In this document: piece after piece, positions 1 to 6,451 of the stretch
How positions within the stretch are numbered: the first letter of the stretch is position 1
Layout of the letters: the number at the start of each line of letters is the position of its first letter
Assembly: GCA_964512485.1 (NCBI GenBank)
Contig: CAZEHJ010000114.1
Span: 1 to 6,451 of the forward strand
DNA length: 6,451 nucleotides
Source of the DNA: CAZEHJ01 sp964512485
GTDB lineage: Bacteria; Bacteroidota; Rhodothermia; Rhodothermales; UBA10348
Direction of reading: 5' to 3'
Notes under the pieces: generated by a model
What the model saw: only the letters and a program-made list of their open reading frames with translations
Databases searched by the model: none
Told to the model about the DNA's origin: nothing
Translations under genes and position numbers: made by a program

Positions 1-9
1 TTATCCACA
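1..9 (+). promoter_or_regulatory. DnaA-box-like 9-mer
   Basis: TTATCCACA matches the classical DnaA box TTATNCACA exactly. A reverse-oriented near match, TGTGGATAT (8 of 9), lies at 87-95 across the receptor start. Isolated boxes are common by chance in a genome, and there is no AT-rich unwinding region or dnaA/dnaN/gidA gene in view. This is more likely an incidental or regulatory DnaA site than an origin. Confidence 0.25.
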
Positions 10-14
10 ATTGG

Positions 15-22
15 TAGGTTTG
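15..22 (+). promoter_or_regulatory. possible Bacteroidota-type -7 promoter element
   Basis: TAGGTTTG is an exact match to the Bacteroidota housekeeping -7 consensus TAnnTTTG. It sits about 70 bases before the receptor start, which would leave a leader of roughly 65 nt. The matching -33 TTG element would fall outside the left edge, so it cannot be checked here. One 8-base degenerate match can occur by chance, so this is only a candidate. Confidence 0.3.
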
Positions 23-93
23 CTTGATTGTAATTCCCCAACTAAGTACTGTTAGGGATCGCCTTTATTTCCTACCTACAAAATCGTGTGGAT

Positions 94-2820
94 ATGAACG
101 CTATGCTACGTTTAAAAGGCCTGGCACTTGCCGTGACCCTGCTGTTTGCGGGATCTGCTTTTGCCCAGGTAAATGTTTCAGGTACGGTGACAGACGCCGA
201 TACCGGTGACGCTCTTCCAGGCGCCAACGTCGTTGTTGAAGGAACGATGATGGGAGCCGCAACTGACCAGAATGGTCGTTATACCATCAGCGGTGTTCCT
301 TCGGGTACCCATACCCTGACTGTTACTTTCATCGGTTACGATGAAGGTTCAAAGGTCATCACTGTCCGCTCCTCGGATGTGACTGCTGATTTCCGGATGG
401 CTTTTGCAAGCCAATCTCTTGAGGCGCTCGAGGTCTTTGCCTCTCGCGCCGTGGATCGCAAAACACCTGTCGCGTTCACCAACGTGGACAAAGTGCAGGT
501 TCAGCGCGAACTCGGATCCCGTGACGCTCCGCTTGTCCTCAACACAACTCCTTCCGTATATGCTACGGCTCAGGGTGGTGGTGCTGGTGATGCCCGTGTG
601 AACGTTCGTGGATTCAACCAGCGCAACGTGGCCATCATGATCAACGGTGTTCCTGTCAATGACATGGAAAACGGTTGGGTCTACTGGTCGAACTGGGACG
701 GTGTTGGTGATGCTACATCATCAATTCAGCTCCAGCGCGGTCTTTCTGCTGTAAACCTCGCAACGCCTTCTATTGGTGGAACGATGAACATCATCACCGA
801 TCCATCACAGAATACCCGTCAGGTATTGGCCAAACAGGAAGTCGGCAACGACGGATTCCTGAAATCAACGGTATCCCTTTCAACGGGTCTCATTGATGGC
901 AAATATGCATTCACCGTTTCTGGTGTTCGCAAGACGGGTGACGGCTACTACGATGGTACATGGACTGATGCGTGGGCCTACTACGCAGCAGCAGCATGGA
1001 ACGTGAACGACAAACATCGTCTCGATTTCTATGCCGTTGGTGCTCCACAGCGTCACGGACAGAACCTCTATCGTCAGAACATCGCTGCGTACGATCACGA
1101 GTATGCTACCGAAGTGTTCAAAGACGAAGGACTATCTGATGCAACCATCGCGGACATCCTCGATACGTTCCCCGAAGCAGGTCGTCGTTGGAATGAAAAC
1201 GTCTCTCCAGTCTCTGAGTCATACGGCGAATCCGCCAATGACGGTTGGGGCCAGGTAGATCGCAACGACAAAGGTTTCCTGAACGAACGTGAGAACTTCT
1301 TCCACAAACCTCAGCTGAATCTGAACCACTACGCTCAGATCTCTGACAAATCCCTCCTCTCAACCGTTCTGTATTACTCAGGCGGTAAAGGTGGTGGAAC
1401 CGGAACGAAGAGCTCACTCGTTTGGAATTACGACGGTCCTTCTCGTGTCATCGATTACGATGGAACGATTGCCCGCAACCAGGCCAACGGTCAGTCTCGC
1501 GGCATCCTCCGCAACAGCCACAATGTCCAGTGGACGATTGGTGGTATTTCCAAGTTCAAGCACGAAGTCAATGAAAACGTAACTGTTGAAGTTGGCGTCG
1601 ACTGGCGGACAGCTGAGATTGAGCACTACCGCACGGTTCGTGACCTTCTCGGTGGCACCAGTTTCCAGCGTTTCGACAGTGACTTCTGGGGCGGCGGTGG
1701 AAAAGCCCTGCAGCCAGGAGACAAGTTCGACTACAACAACACGAACACGGTCGATTGGCTCGGCGCGTTTGCCCAGGGTGAGTACACCAAAGATGCCCTT
1801 TCCGCGTACGGAATGGCTGGATACTCATTGGTCAAATATACCTACGAAGATCTGTTCAAGGATGATGGTACAGGCAGCACATTCCAGACTGAGTCTGACA
1901 ACATCGGTGGCTACCAGGTCAAAGGTGGAGCTTCCTACGCAACGAACGACAACCTCTCGGTTTTCGCCAATGCAGGTCTCGTGTCTAAAGTGCCGATCTT
2001 TGATGGCGCTATTGATGACATTACCGGTACGCTGAACCCCGATCCGCAGAATGAGCAGTTCATCGCTCTCGAAGCTGGTGGCACGTTCCGATCAACGGAT
2101 CGCAAGTTCGCTGGTAAAGTCAACGTTTACCACACCACGTGGAATGACCGAACGATCACTCGTTTCGTGACTGAACTTGACGGCGACGATGGTCTCATCA
2201 ACATCTCCGGCTTGAATGCACTGCACACCGGAATTGAAGGTGAGTTTGCCTACCAGCCGCTGGATCTCGTCCGTTTCGACGTTGCCGCATCAATGGGTAA
2301 CTGGAAGTACACGGATGACGTTTCAGCCAAATACACGCCGGATCAATCAGATCCTGCAACGCAGACCGATGTCAATCTGTACGTCAAAGATGTTAAAGTC
2401 GGTGACGCACCTCAGACGCAGTTTGCATACGCAGTGACGTTCTTCCCTGTTGATGGCGTATACGCCAAGTTCACAGGTCGTTCGTACACAGATTACTTCG
2501 CAGACTTCGATCCAACGAGCCGCACTGATGCAGCTCAGGCTGGTGAGCAGGTTTGGGAAGTACCGGCGTACAACGTATTCGACCTGAGTGTTGGTTACGA
2601 CATCCCTCGCGATATGCTGGGCGCTTCACGTTTCGACATCCGGATCTTCGGAAACGTCTTCAACGTGTTTGACAGCCTGTACATCCAGGATGCAACGAAC
2701 AACTCCCGCTTCAATGCTTACCGTGGCGATGGCAACAACGCCAACACGGTTGACGATGCGGAAGTATTCTTGGGTCTCCCAAGAACGTTCAACTTTGGAA
2801 CGCGTATTACCTTCAAGTAA
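94..2820 (+). CDS. TonB-dependent outer-membrane receptor with N-terminal carboxypeptidase-like regulatory domain
   Basis: This is an outer-membrane beta-barrel receptor that would import a ligand using TonB-ExbB-ExbD energy. The ligand cannot be told from sequence. Numbering from the GTG at 88, residues 6-26 form a signal peptide (MLRLKG, hydrophobic core, AFA before Q27). Residues 28-105 are a carboxypeptidase-regulatory-like beta-sandwich (SGTVTDADTGDALPGANV, then QNGRYTISGVPSGTHTLTV). A TonB-box-like EALEVFA follows at 112-118. The plug domain is at about 125-240, with RVNVRGFNQRN, MINGVPVNDMENGW and IGGTMNIITDP. The remainder to 910 is the barrel, ending in GLPRTFNFGTRITFK with alternating aromatics, so the gene looks full length. 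GTG 88, ATG 94 and ATG 103 are all in frame and none has a clear Shine-Dalgarno sequence; I chose ATG 94. No SusD-like gene follows, so it looks like a stand-alone receptor rather than a SusCD glycan pair. Family assignment is firm; substrate is unknown. Confidence 0.94.
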   Translation: MNAMLRLKGLALAVTLLFAGSAFAQVNVSGTVTDADTGDALPGANVVVEGTMMGAATDQNGRYTISGVPSGTHTLTVTFIGYDEGSKVITVRSSDVTADFRMAFASQSLEALEVFASRAVDRKTPVAFTNVDKVQVQRELGSRDAPLVLNTTPSVYATAQGGGAGDARVNVRGFNQRNVAIMINGVPVNDMENGWVYWSNWDGVGDATSSIQLQRGLSAVNLATPSIGGTMNIITDPSQNTRQVLAKQEVGNDGFLKSTVSLSTGLIDGKYAFTVSGVRKTGDGYYDGTWTDAWAYYAAAAWNVNDKHRLDFYAVGAPQRHGQNLYRQNIAAYDHEYATEVFKDEGLSDATIADILDTFPEAGRRWNENVSPVSESYGESANDGWGQVDRNDKGFLNERENFFHKPQLNLNHYAQISDKSLLSTVLYYSGGKGGGTGTKSSLVWNYDGPSRVIDYDGTIARNQANGQSRGILRNSHNVQWTIGGISKFKHEVNENVTVEVGVDWRTAEIEHYRTVRDLLGGTSFQRFDSDFWGGGGKALQPGDKFDYNNTNTVDWLGAFAQGEYTKDALSAYGMAGYSLVKYTYEDLFKDDGTGSTFQTESDNIGGYQVKGGASYATNDNLSVFANAGLVSKVPIFDGAIDDITGTLNPDPQNEQFIALEAGGTFRSTDRKFAGKVNVYHTTWNDRTITRFVTELDGDDGLINISGLNALHTGIEGEFAYQPLDLVRFDVAASMGNWKYTDDVSAKYTPDQSDPATQTDVNLYVKDVKVGDAPQTQFAYAVTFFPVDGVYAKFTGRSYTDYFADFDPTSRTDAAQAGEQVWEVPAYNVFDLSVGYDIPRDMLGASRFDIRIFGNVFNVFDSLYIQDATNNSRFNAYRGDGNNANTVDDAEVFLGLPRTFNFGTRITFK

Positions 2821-2837
2821 GAGAGATAACCTCTCTT
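2819..2837 (+). terminator. small hairpin overlapping the receptor stop codon
   Basis: AAGAGAG at 2819-2825 pairs perfectly with CTCTCTT at 2831-2837 around the 5-base loop ATAAC. It starts within the TAA stop codon and is followed by a short interrupted T stretch (TCGTTTG). With 7 pairs, four of them G-C, it is a weak terminator or a 3'-end stabilising hairpin upstream of the main terminator. Confidence 0.4.
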
Positions 2838-2869
2838 TCGTTTGATAATTTCAAACTGCTTGCAGAGAG

Positions 2870-2908
2870 CGGGCCGGTCGTCGAAAGACGACCGGCCCGT
2901 TTTCTTTG
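2870..2908 (+). terminator. strong intrinsic terminator of the receptor gene
   Basis: A 13-bp perfect GC-rich stem (2870-2882 with 2887-2899) is closed by a GAAA loop, a stable GNRA tetraloop on a C-G closing pair. It is followed directly by the T-rich tract TTTTCTTT at 2900-2907. The purine run AGAG just 5' of the stem could pair with the first Ts. This is a textbook Rho-independent terminator for plus-strand transcription from the receptor, about 50 bases after its stop. The opposite strand lacks a comparable T tract, so it is probably not efficient for minus-strand transcripts. Confidence 0.9.
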
Positions 2909-2910
2909 TA

Positions 2911-3003
2911 TCAACCTTTGATCATGGTTTGAGGCAGCTGAATTGTAGCGACGAGCACGGTGGCGATGGCGATGGCGATGGCGATGAAAGCGAGAGGGCC
3001 CAT
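2911..3003 (-). CDS. doubtful small single-span membrane protein
   Basis: A 30-codon minus-strand ORF starts at ATG 3003-3001 and stops (TGA) at 2911, right beside the terminator stem. It would encode MGPLAF, then four Ile-Ala units, then TVLVATIQLPQTMIKG, which is one plausible transmembrane helix with a short lysine-containing tail. A longer form from ATG 3120 (69 codons) would add a very basic N-terminus (MEFKRAKRKK). No Shine-Dalgarno sequence or promoter is evident, and I do not recognise a family. The helix is largely produced by the hexanucleotide repeat, so it may be a low-complexity accident. The long form would also overlap the probable start of the hydrolase on the other strand. 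Confidence 0.18.
   Translation of the reverse strand: MGPLAFIAIAIAIATVLVATIQLPQTMIKG
2961..2986. repeat. hexanucleotide tandem repeat (TGGCGA)4 plus TG
   Basis: Four perfect copies of TGGCGA followed by TG fill these 26 bases. The period of six keeps any reading frame: the plus strand would read Gly-Asp repeats and the minus strand Ile-Ala repeats. Copy number in such tracts can vary by polymerase slippage. It lies in the region between the receptor terminator and the hydrolase gene, where no plus-strand gene is supported. Confidence 0.85.
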
Positions 3004-3118
3004 CTTTTGGGGCACACAAATTGGGATGAGGGCACCAATTTTACCATTTCGCCCTGTCGTTCCATAGAATATCATAGTAAACAAGATATGCTTCTTCCGT
3101 TTTGCTCGTTTGAATTCC

Positions 3119-4176
3119 ATGGTCCGCCACATACTTCTTCTGCTTCTCTGTTCTTNNNNNNNNNNNNNNNNNNNNNNNNNNNNNNNNNNNNNNNNNNNNN
3201 NNNNNNNNNNNNNNNNNNNNNNNNNNNNNNNNNNNNNNNNNNNNNNNNNNNNNNNGAAAATGCTGTTCCCATGGACCTGAACACCATATTTGATATTCAG
3301 TCTATGACCAAGCCCGTGGTGGCCACGGGTATTTTCAGGCTGGCGACTCAGGGTCTTCTCGACCTCGATGATCCGATATCCAAGTTTATCCCGACGTTTG
3401 CACCTCATTCGACGACCATTCGTCAAGCGCTCACCCGTACCGATGGATTCACATCCTCTCCCATCAGCCGACAAAACTATTCCACATTGATAGAAGCAGT
3501 TGATGACCTGGCCCGAATCGGTCCGAACACCGTACCCGGATCTGTTTTTTCACGAGATCCCACGGATACGATGACTCTCGGAGCGGTGATCGAACACATA
3601 ACCGGCCTCTCTCTGGACGAGTATCTGGGAGAAGAGATTCTCTCTGCGCTGGGTATGAACGGGCAGTCCTACCTGCACCTCAATTCCGGATCGGCGTGGC
3701 GAGCAGAAATGAGCTCGGTATACCAGCGATTTGGAGGCCAGACCGGTGATTTCGTCAAGGTGTGGTCTACGGACATGCCTTCGATCTTTACCTACTTCCC
3801 TGCGGCCGCCGGCATTTATTCAACTACTACGGAGTATGCCAAATTCCTCCAATTCTGGATGGATCGCGGCAATATCGACGGTGTGCAGTTCATCGATGAG
3901 AAATACGTGGACGAGGCGCTCATACAAGAACCGTTGAGCACGGCACTCTCCACTTCATATGGCACCACCCCATACGGCTTGCATTGGGATCTGGGACCCG
4001 GCGTACTCCGCCCGGGAACCGGAATCGCTTCATATGGGCACCCAGGTGGATTTGGCACCATCGGTTGGATCATACCTGAAAAAGAAATACGAGTGCTGTA
4101 TTTCACCCAATCCTGGGGAGGACAAACCCACTTTCAATTCGTCGAGGAAGTCATTCGATTGATGGGCAACTCCTGA
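3119..4176 (+). CDS. secreted serine hydrolase, beta-lactamase/EstB family (PF00144), interrupted by assembly gap
   Basis: Members of this family are periplasmic or secreted serine enzymes (esterases, DD-peptidases, class C-like beta-lactamases) acting through an acyl-serine. The 306 codons after the gap carry SMTK (S codon 3301-3303, K codon 3310-3312), the SxxK nucleophile motif, in the typical setting TIFDIQSMTKPV...GLLDLDDPISKFIPTF. They continue with a LGAVIEHITGLSLDEYL helix, ILSALGM, and YGHPGGFGTIGW (4033-4068), the HxG equivalent of KTG. The YxN motif is not evident: after PG the sequence is SVFSRDPTDT (3541-3570), with Arg about where Tyr is expected. Before the gap, ATG 3119 begins MVRHILLLLLCS, a good signal-peptide start and the likely true N-terminus. 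It is out of frame with the 3' part across exactly 100 N, so I infer the real gap is a different length. An in-frame alternative is ATG 3088 (MLLPFCSFEF), which is less signal-like. Family is secure; substrate is unknown. Confidence 0.82.
3156..3255. other. assembly gap (100 N)
   Basis: Exactly 100 consecutive N, the conventional placeholder for a scaffold gap of unknown size. It removes the part of the hydrolase gene between its probable signal peptide and the SxxK motif. In this family about 50-70 residues would be expected there, so the true missing length is probably nearer 150-220 bases. Translations that run through it are not meaningful. Confidence 0.95.
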
Positions 4177-4221
4177 CCCCTCTTCCGGTCCGGTTGTGAT
4201 CTCAAGGACATTCAGGACACC
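4177..4221. other. convergent intergenic spacer without a visible terminator
   Basis: Only 45 bases separate the stops of the plus-strand hydrolase and the minus-strand permease. I find no stable hairpin followed by a T tract on either strand. The only local structure is a direct repeat of AGGACA (4205-4210 and 4214-4219) and two CCGG words (4185-4188 and 4190-4193) too close together to form a stem. The transcripts may overlap at their 3' ends or end by a Rho-dependent route. Confidence 0.5.
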
Positions 4222-6451
4222 CTACGCGATATCCCGTACCTGCTGAAATGCCGGATTCGCACTGTCTTCTATCGCATCGTGAACCGTCCGGGATGAGAAA
4301 ACGACGGCGGCAACAACGATGGCCAGCACGGAAGGGATGATGGTCCATTCACTCGGAGATACCGCCTCCAAGATTCCTTCCGGAAGAAACTGGAAGACAA
4401 AACAGATCACCATGAATCCGACGAGCAGACCTCCACCCAATAGCCGAATGCCGGGAAACATGGACTGTGTTGCGAGGGAGATGTTGGAGGCTCCTTCCGA
4501 CCTCAGTTTTACGAGTCTGTCCATGGACAAACGTGAGGAAGAACTCACGACATCCCGAAAAGCTTTGACGCTCAAAATCAGCATGAGTAGGGCCATTCCG
4601 ACTAAAAACACAGTTCGCAATCGCAATCGACGGGAGTTCAGTGCCAACTGATTGCCTGCCACCACCAGCGGAGTAAAGGCAATATCCGCATTGACTGCGT
4701 CGACCGATTCCCTCACTGCAGCTGACACCTGCTTTACATCCGCTTCAGAATCGATATAGAATGTCGGGCTCAGCATGCCGTACCTCCAGAACCAGACATA
4801 CATCAAGGGGTGATTCTTTGAAAGGGCATTTCGAGAAATGTGGTTTTCAACGACACCGATGACGGTTAATTCGGTCCCCCGAATTTTCGTTTGAATCTGT
4901 TTGCCCACCGCAGACTGGCCTGGCCACAGATTATCCGCCAGCGATTGATTTATGATGACTCCCTTTGATCTTTCATCTCTGGACACTTGATCGAAATCCT
5001 GACCTTCCAAAAAGGAGACATTCATCACTGATAAGAAGTCCGTCCCAATCTTCGCCAGATGAGTCGCCGACTCACCTGAAATGGTTTCATCCTTTCCGAT
5101 CACGTCGATCATTCGGTCATTGGTCCGCTCATCCGGAACGAACGAAGCAATCGAAAACGCCGTCAATGACTCGCGCTTGTCCAGCTCCTGGGAGACCCTG
5201 ATCAGTTGTGCAAACTGCTCGTCCTGCGTGCCCTCAACCGCTCCGAAATGAAGCGAGGTCACAAATGAATCCAAATCCAGATTTGAACCCAGTGCCCTGA
5301 ATTGAAGATCTGACTTGACCGCATCGACGGCCAGCGCCAGAACGAAGAGACAAACACCGCCAACAACTGCAACCGACCATGACGAACGCTCGGAACCACG
5401 ATTGGTCTGCTCTCTCGCTTCCATGCCGCGGAAGCGAGCGATCGCGATTGCAGACAATTGAAGGAATCCAAAGATGATCGATGTAATTATCACGGCACCA
5501 GATATCAGTCCCACGAACACTCTCGGAGTGATTTCCAGAATGAACAATCTGGATTCGGGACCGAGAATGACGGGAGCCAGAAAAGGAATTGCCGAAGCGG
5601 CCAGCACTGCCGAGAATAGAATTCCGAGCAGCAGCCCAGCGATGCCGACGTCTTTTATCCGGGCACCGAAATGCATTGAGAGAGCCAGGCCCACCAGTCC
5701 GAACACCATCATATACAGCCACAACTGGTGTTTCAGAGGGCCCGCGTATACGTCCGTAATGGATTGCAAAAGCCACGTATAAGAATGGCTGGAATCGATT
5801 CGCTCTTTGAAATACGTATTTGCCGATGTGGCGCTGAACCCGTTCTTAAGTCGAGCCGCAATTAAAAATGACGCCTGCTCCGCGTACTGGTACCTACTCC
5901 TCTCGAGCTGAATGAACACATCCGTCGGCGAGTACATCTGAAAACTCGCCGGAAGTATTCCGGTGATTCGAAAGGATCGCCCGTTGATTTTCAGGGTCTT
6001 ACCCAACGTGCCACTGGCACCACCATATTCTGAATGCCAAAACTCCTCGCTCAGAATCACGGCTGGTAAGCCCGTCGATGCGATCCGTGAATGATCTCCT
6101 GCCATGTCGCTGAATAGAGCTCCATGCAGGGCATTGACGCCATGAGTTTTGAAGTAGTTTTCTGAGACTTCTTTGAAGCGGATTTTTCGCGCAGGCCCGT
6201 TAGCCTTAAGCGTTGCCGTTTCGTAGCGTGCAGCCGTCACGCGATCGAATACCTCGCTTTCCGATGACAACAGATCAAATTGTTCGAGCGTGTGGTTGTT
6301 GGACCAGGAACCATCTGGCATCTGGTGATGCACAAGATTCCAGTTGCCCTGCGCGGGAAATGTGCTCGGCCGCTTCACCAGCGCCGCGTGGGACAGAAAA
6401 AGTATGGCGATCAGCAACGCACAACCAAGTCCATACATTCCAGCATTCGTG
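4222..6451 (-). CDS. duplicated MacB/FtsX-type ABC transporter permease (ADOP-like), 5' end at or beyond window edge
   Basis: An inner-membrane ABC-exporter permease with two fused MacB-like halves. Numbered from ATG 6438, there are 738 residues. Eight membrane segments are at about 1-20, 238-257, 264-290, 304-333, 354-374, 607-627, 663-687 and 698-716. Periplasmic domain 1 (about 21-237) has VSENYFKTHGV, VILSEEFW and LGKTLKINGRSFRITGILP. Periplasmic domain 2 (about 375-606) has IGTDFLSVMNVSFLEGQDF, VIINQSLADNLWPG, VGKQI and LTVIGVVENH. These are hallmarks of the MacB_PCD fold in the duplicated orphan-permease group. The frame stays open upstream of ATG 6438 (Thr-Asn-Ala-Gly) to the edge, and relatives carry a longer N-terminus, so the start is probably outside. 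The first cytoplasmic loop is only a few residues, whereas the second (628-662) is normal. No ATPase gene is in view. Role is inferred: MacB-type mechanotransmission for export of a peptide, lipid or drug. Confidence 0.87.
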   Translation of the reverse strand, partial: TNAGMYGLGCALLIAILFLSHAALVKRPSTFPAQGNWNLVHHQMPDGSWSNNHTLEQFDLLSSESEVFDRVTAARYETATLKANGPARKIRFKEVSENYFKTHGVNALHGALFSDMAGDHSRIASTGLPAVILSEEFWHSEYGGASGTLGKTLKINGRSFRITGILPASFQMYSPTDVFIQLERSRYQYAEQASFLIAARLKNGFSATSANTYFKERIDSSHSYTWLLQSITDVYAGPLKHQLWLYMMVFGLVGLALSMHFGARIKDVGIAGLLLGILFSAVLAASAIPFLAPVILGPESRLFILEITPRVFVGLISGAVIITSIIFGFLQLSAIAIARFRGMEAREQTNRGSERSSWSVAVVGGVCLFVLALAVDAVKSDLQFRALGSNLDLDSFVTSLHFGAVEGTQDEQFAQLIRVSQELDKRESLTAFSIASFVPDERTNDRMIDVIGKDETISGESATHLAKIGTDFLSVMNVSFLEGQDFDQVSRDERSKGVIINQSLADNLWPGQSAVGKQIQTKIRGTELTVIGVVENHISRNALSKNHPLMYVWFWRYGMLSPTFYIDSEADVKQVSAAVRESVDAVNADIAFTPLVVAGNQLALNSRRLRLRTVFLVGMALLMLILSVKAFRDVVSSSSRLSMDRLVKLRSEGASNISLATQSMFPGIRLLGGGLLVGFMVICFVFQFLPEGILEAVSPSEWTIIPSVLAIVVAAVVFSSRTVHDAIEDSANPAFQQVRDIA

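Noticed and set aside
13..76. Inverted GGTAGG/CCTACC pair in the receptor leader as a possible operator or riboswitch stem.
   Set aside because: It is only six bases per arm with over 50 bases between the arms and no supporting structure. This is expected by chance.
1586..2035. A 149-codon plus-strand ORF inside the receptor gene.
   Set aside because: It is a frame shadow of the barrel-coding sequence, rich in Ser, Thr and Arg with no domain character. The host frame shows continuous beta-barrel sequence.
3040..3070. A sigma70-like promoter before the hydrolase (TTTACC, 19-base spacer, TAGAAT).
   Set aside because: The -35 match is poor, the spacing is long, and Bacteroidota-type bacteria use a different consensus. 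No TAnnTTTG match was found there.
2842..3155. Plus-strand N-terminal extension of the hydrolase from a TTG at 2842, including a Gly-Asp repeat that resembles an acidic calcium-binding stretch.
   Set aside because: It runs through the terminator hairpin and the hexanucleotide repeat, has no signal peptide or family similarity, and joins the enzyme only through the arbitrary 100-N spacer. The Gly-Asp run is simply the repeat in one frame.
3256..3474. Minus-strand ORF antisense to the hydrolase, continuing through the N run into the small membrane ORF.
   Set aside because: It overlaps the confidently assigned SxxK region on the other strand, and its continuity depends on the gap being exactly 100 bases.
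4177..4221. Possible bidirectional terminator between the convergent hydrolase and permease genes.
   Set aside because: The only self-complementary words (CCGG twice) are separated by a single base and cannot fold, and there is no T tract.
5234..5776. A 180-codon minus-strand ORF overlapping the permease.
   Set aside because: It lies in another frame of the same strand as a strongly supported membrane protein. Its Arg/Ser/Gly-rich composition is typical of an out-of-frame translation.

Overview
The window looks like chromosomal DNA from a Gram-negative, Bacteroidota-like bacterium, possibly the marine/halophilic Balneolota-Rhodothermota side of that superphylum. This placement is an inference. 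It rests on a TonB-dependent receptor with an N-terminal carboxypeptidase-like regulatory domain, on starts without a clear Shine-Dalgarno sequence, on a TAnnTTTG-type promoter match, and on moderate GC content (roughly 50-55% by eye). No rRNA, tRNA, CRISPR array, insertion sequence or phage gene is visible.

Layout. Positions 1-93 are a short upstream region with a DnaA-box-like 9-mer at the window edge and a possible Bacteroidota -7 element. Positions 94-2820 (+) encode a complete, secreted TonB-dependent outer-membrane receptor of about 908 residues. It is followed by a small hairpin on its stop codon and a strong intrinsic terminator (2870-2908). Positions 2909-3118 are mostly non-coding and hold a four-copy hexanucleotide repeat and one doubtful minus-strand small membrane ORF. 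From about 3119 to 4176 (+) lies a secreted serine hydrolase of the beta-lactamase/EstB family (PF00144). It is interrupted by a run of exactly 100 N (3156-3255), most likely a placeholder assembly gap. Positions 4222-6451 (-) encode a large duplicated MacB/FtsX-type ABC permease (ADOP-like), converging on the hydrolase and running off the right edge.

How they fit together. I see no evidence for one shared pathway. The receptor has no SusD partner and is sealed off by a terminator. The hydrolase is a monocistronic-looking unit. The permease has no ATPase gene beside it in the window. All three act in the cell envelope (outer membrane, periplasm or secreted, inner membrane).

The most unusual signals are inside the proteins. 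The permease has an almost absent first cytoplasmic (coupling) loop while the second is retained. The hydrolase keeps the SxxK and H-x-G motifs but appears to lack the usual catalytic tyrosine. I did not find convincing evidence of a wholly new multi-gene system.
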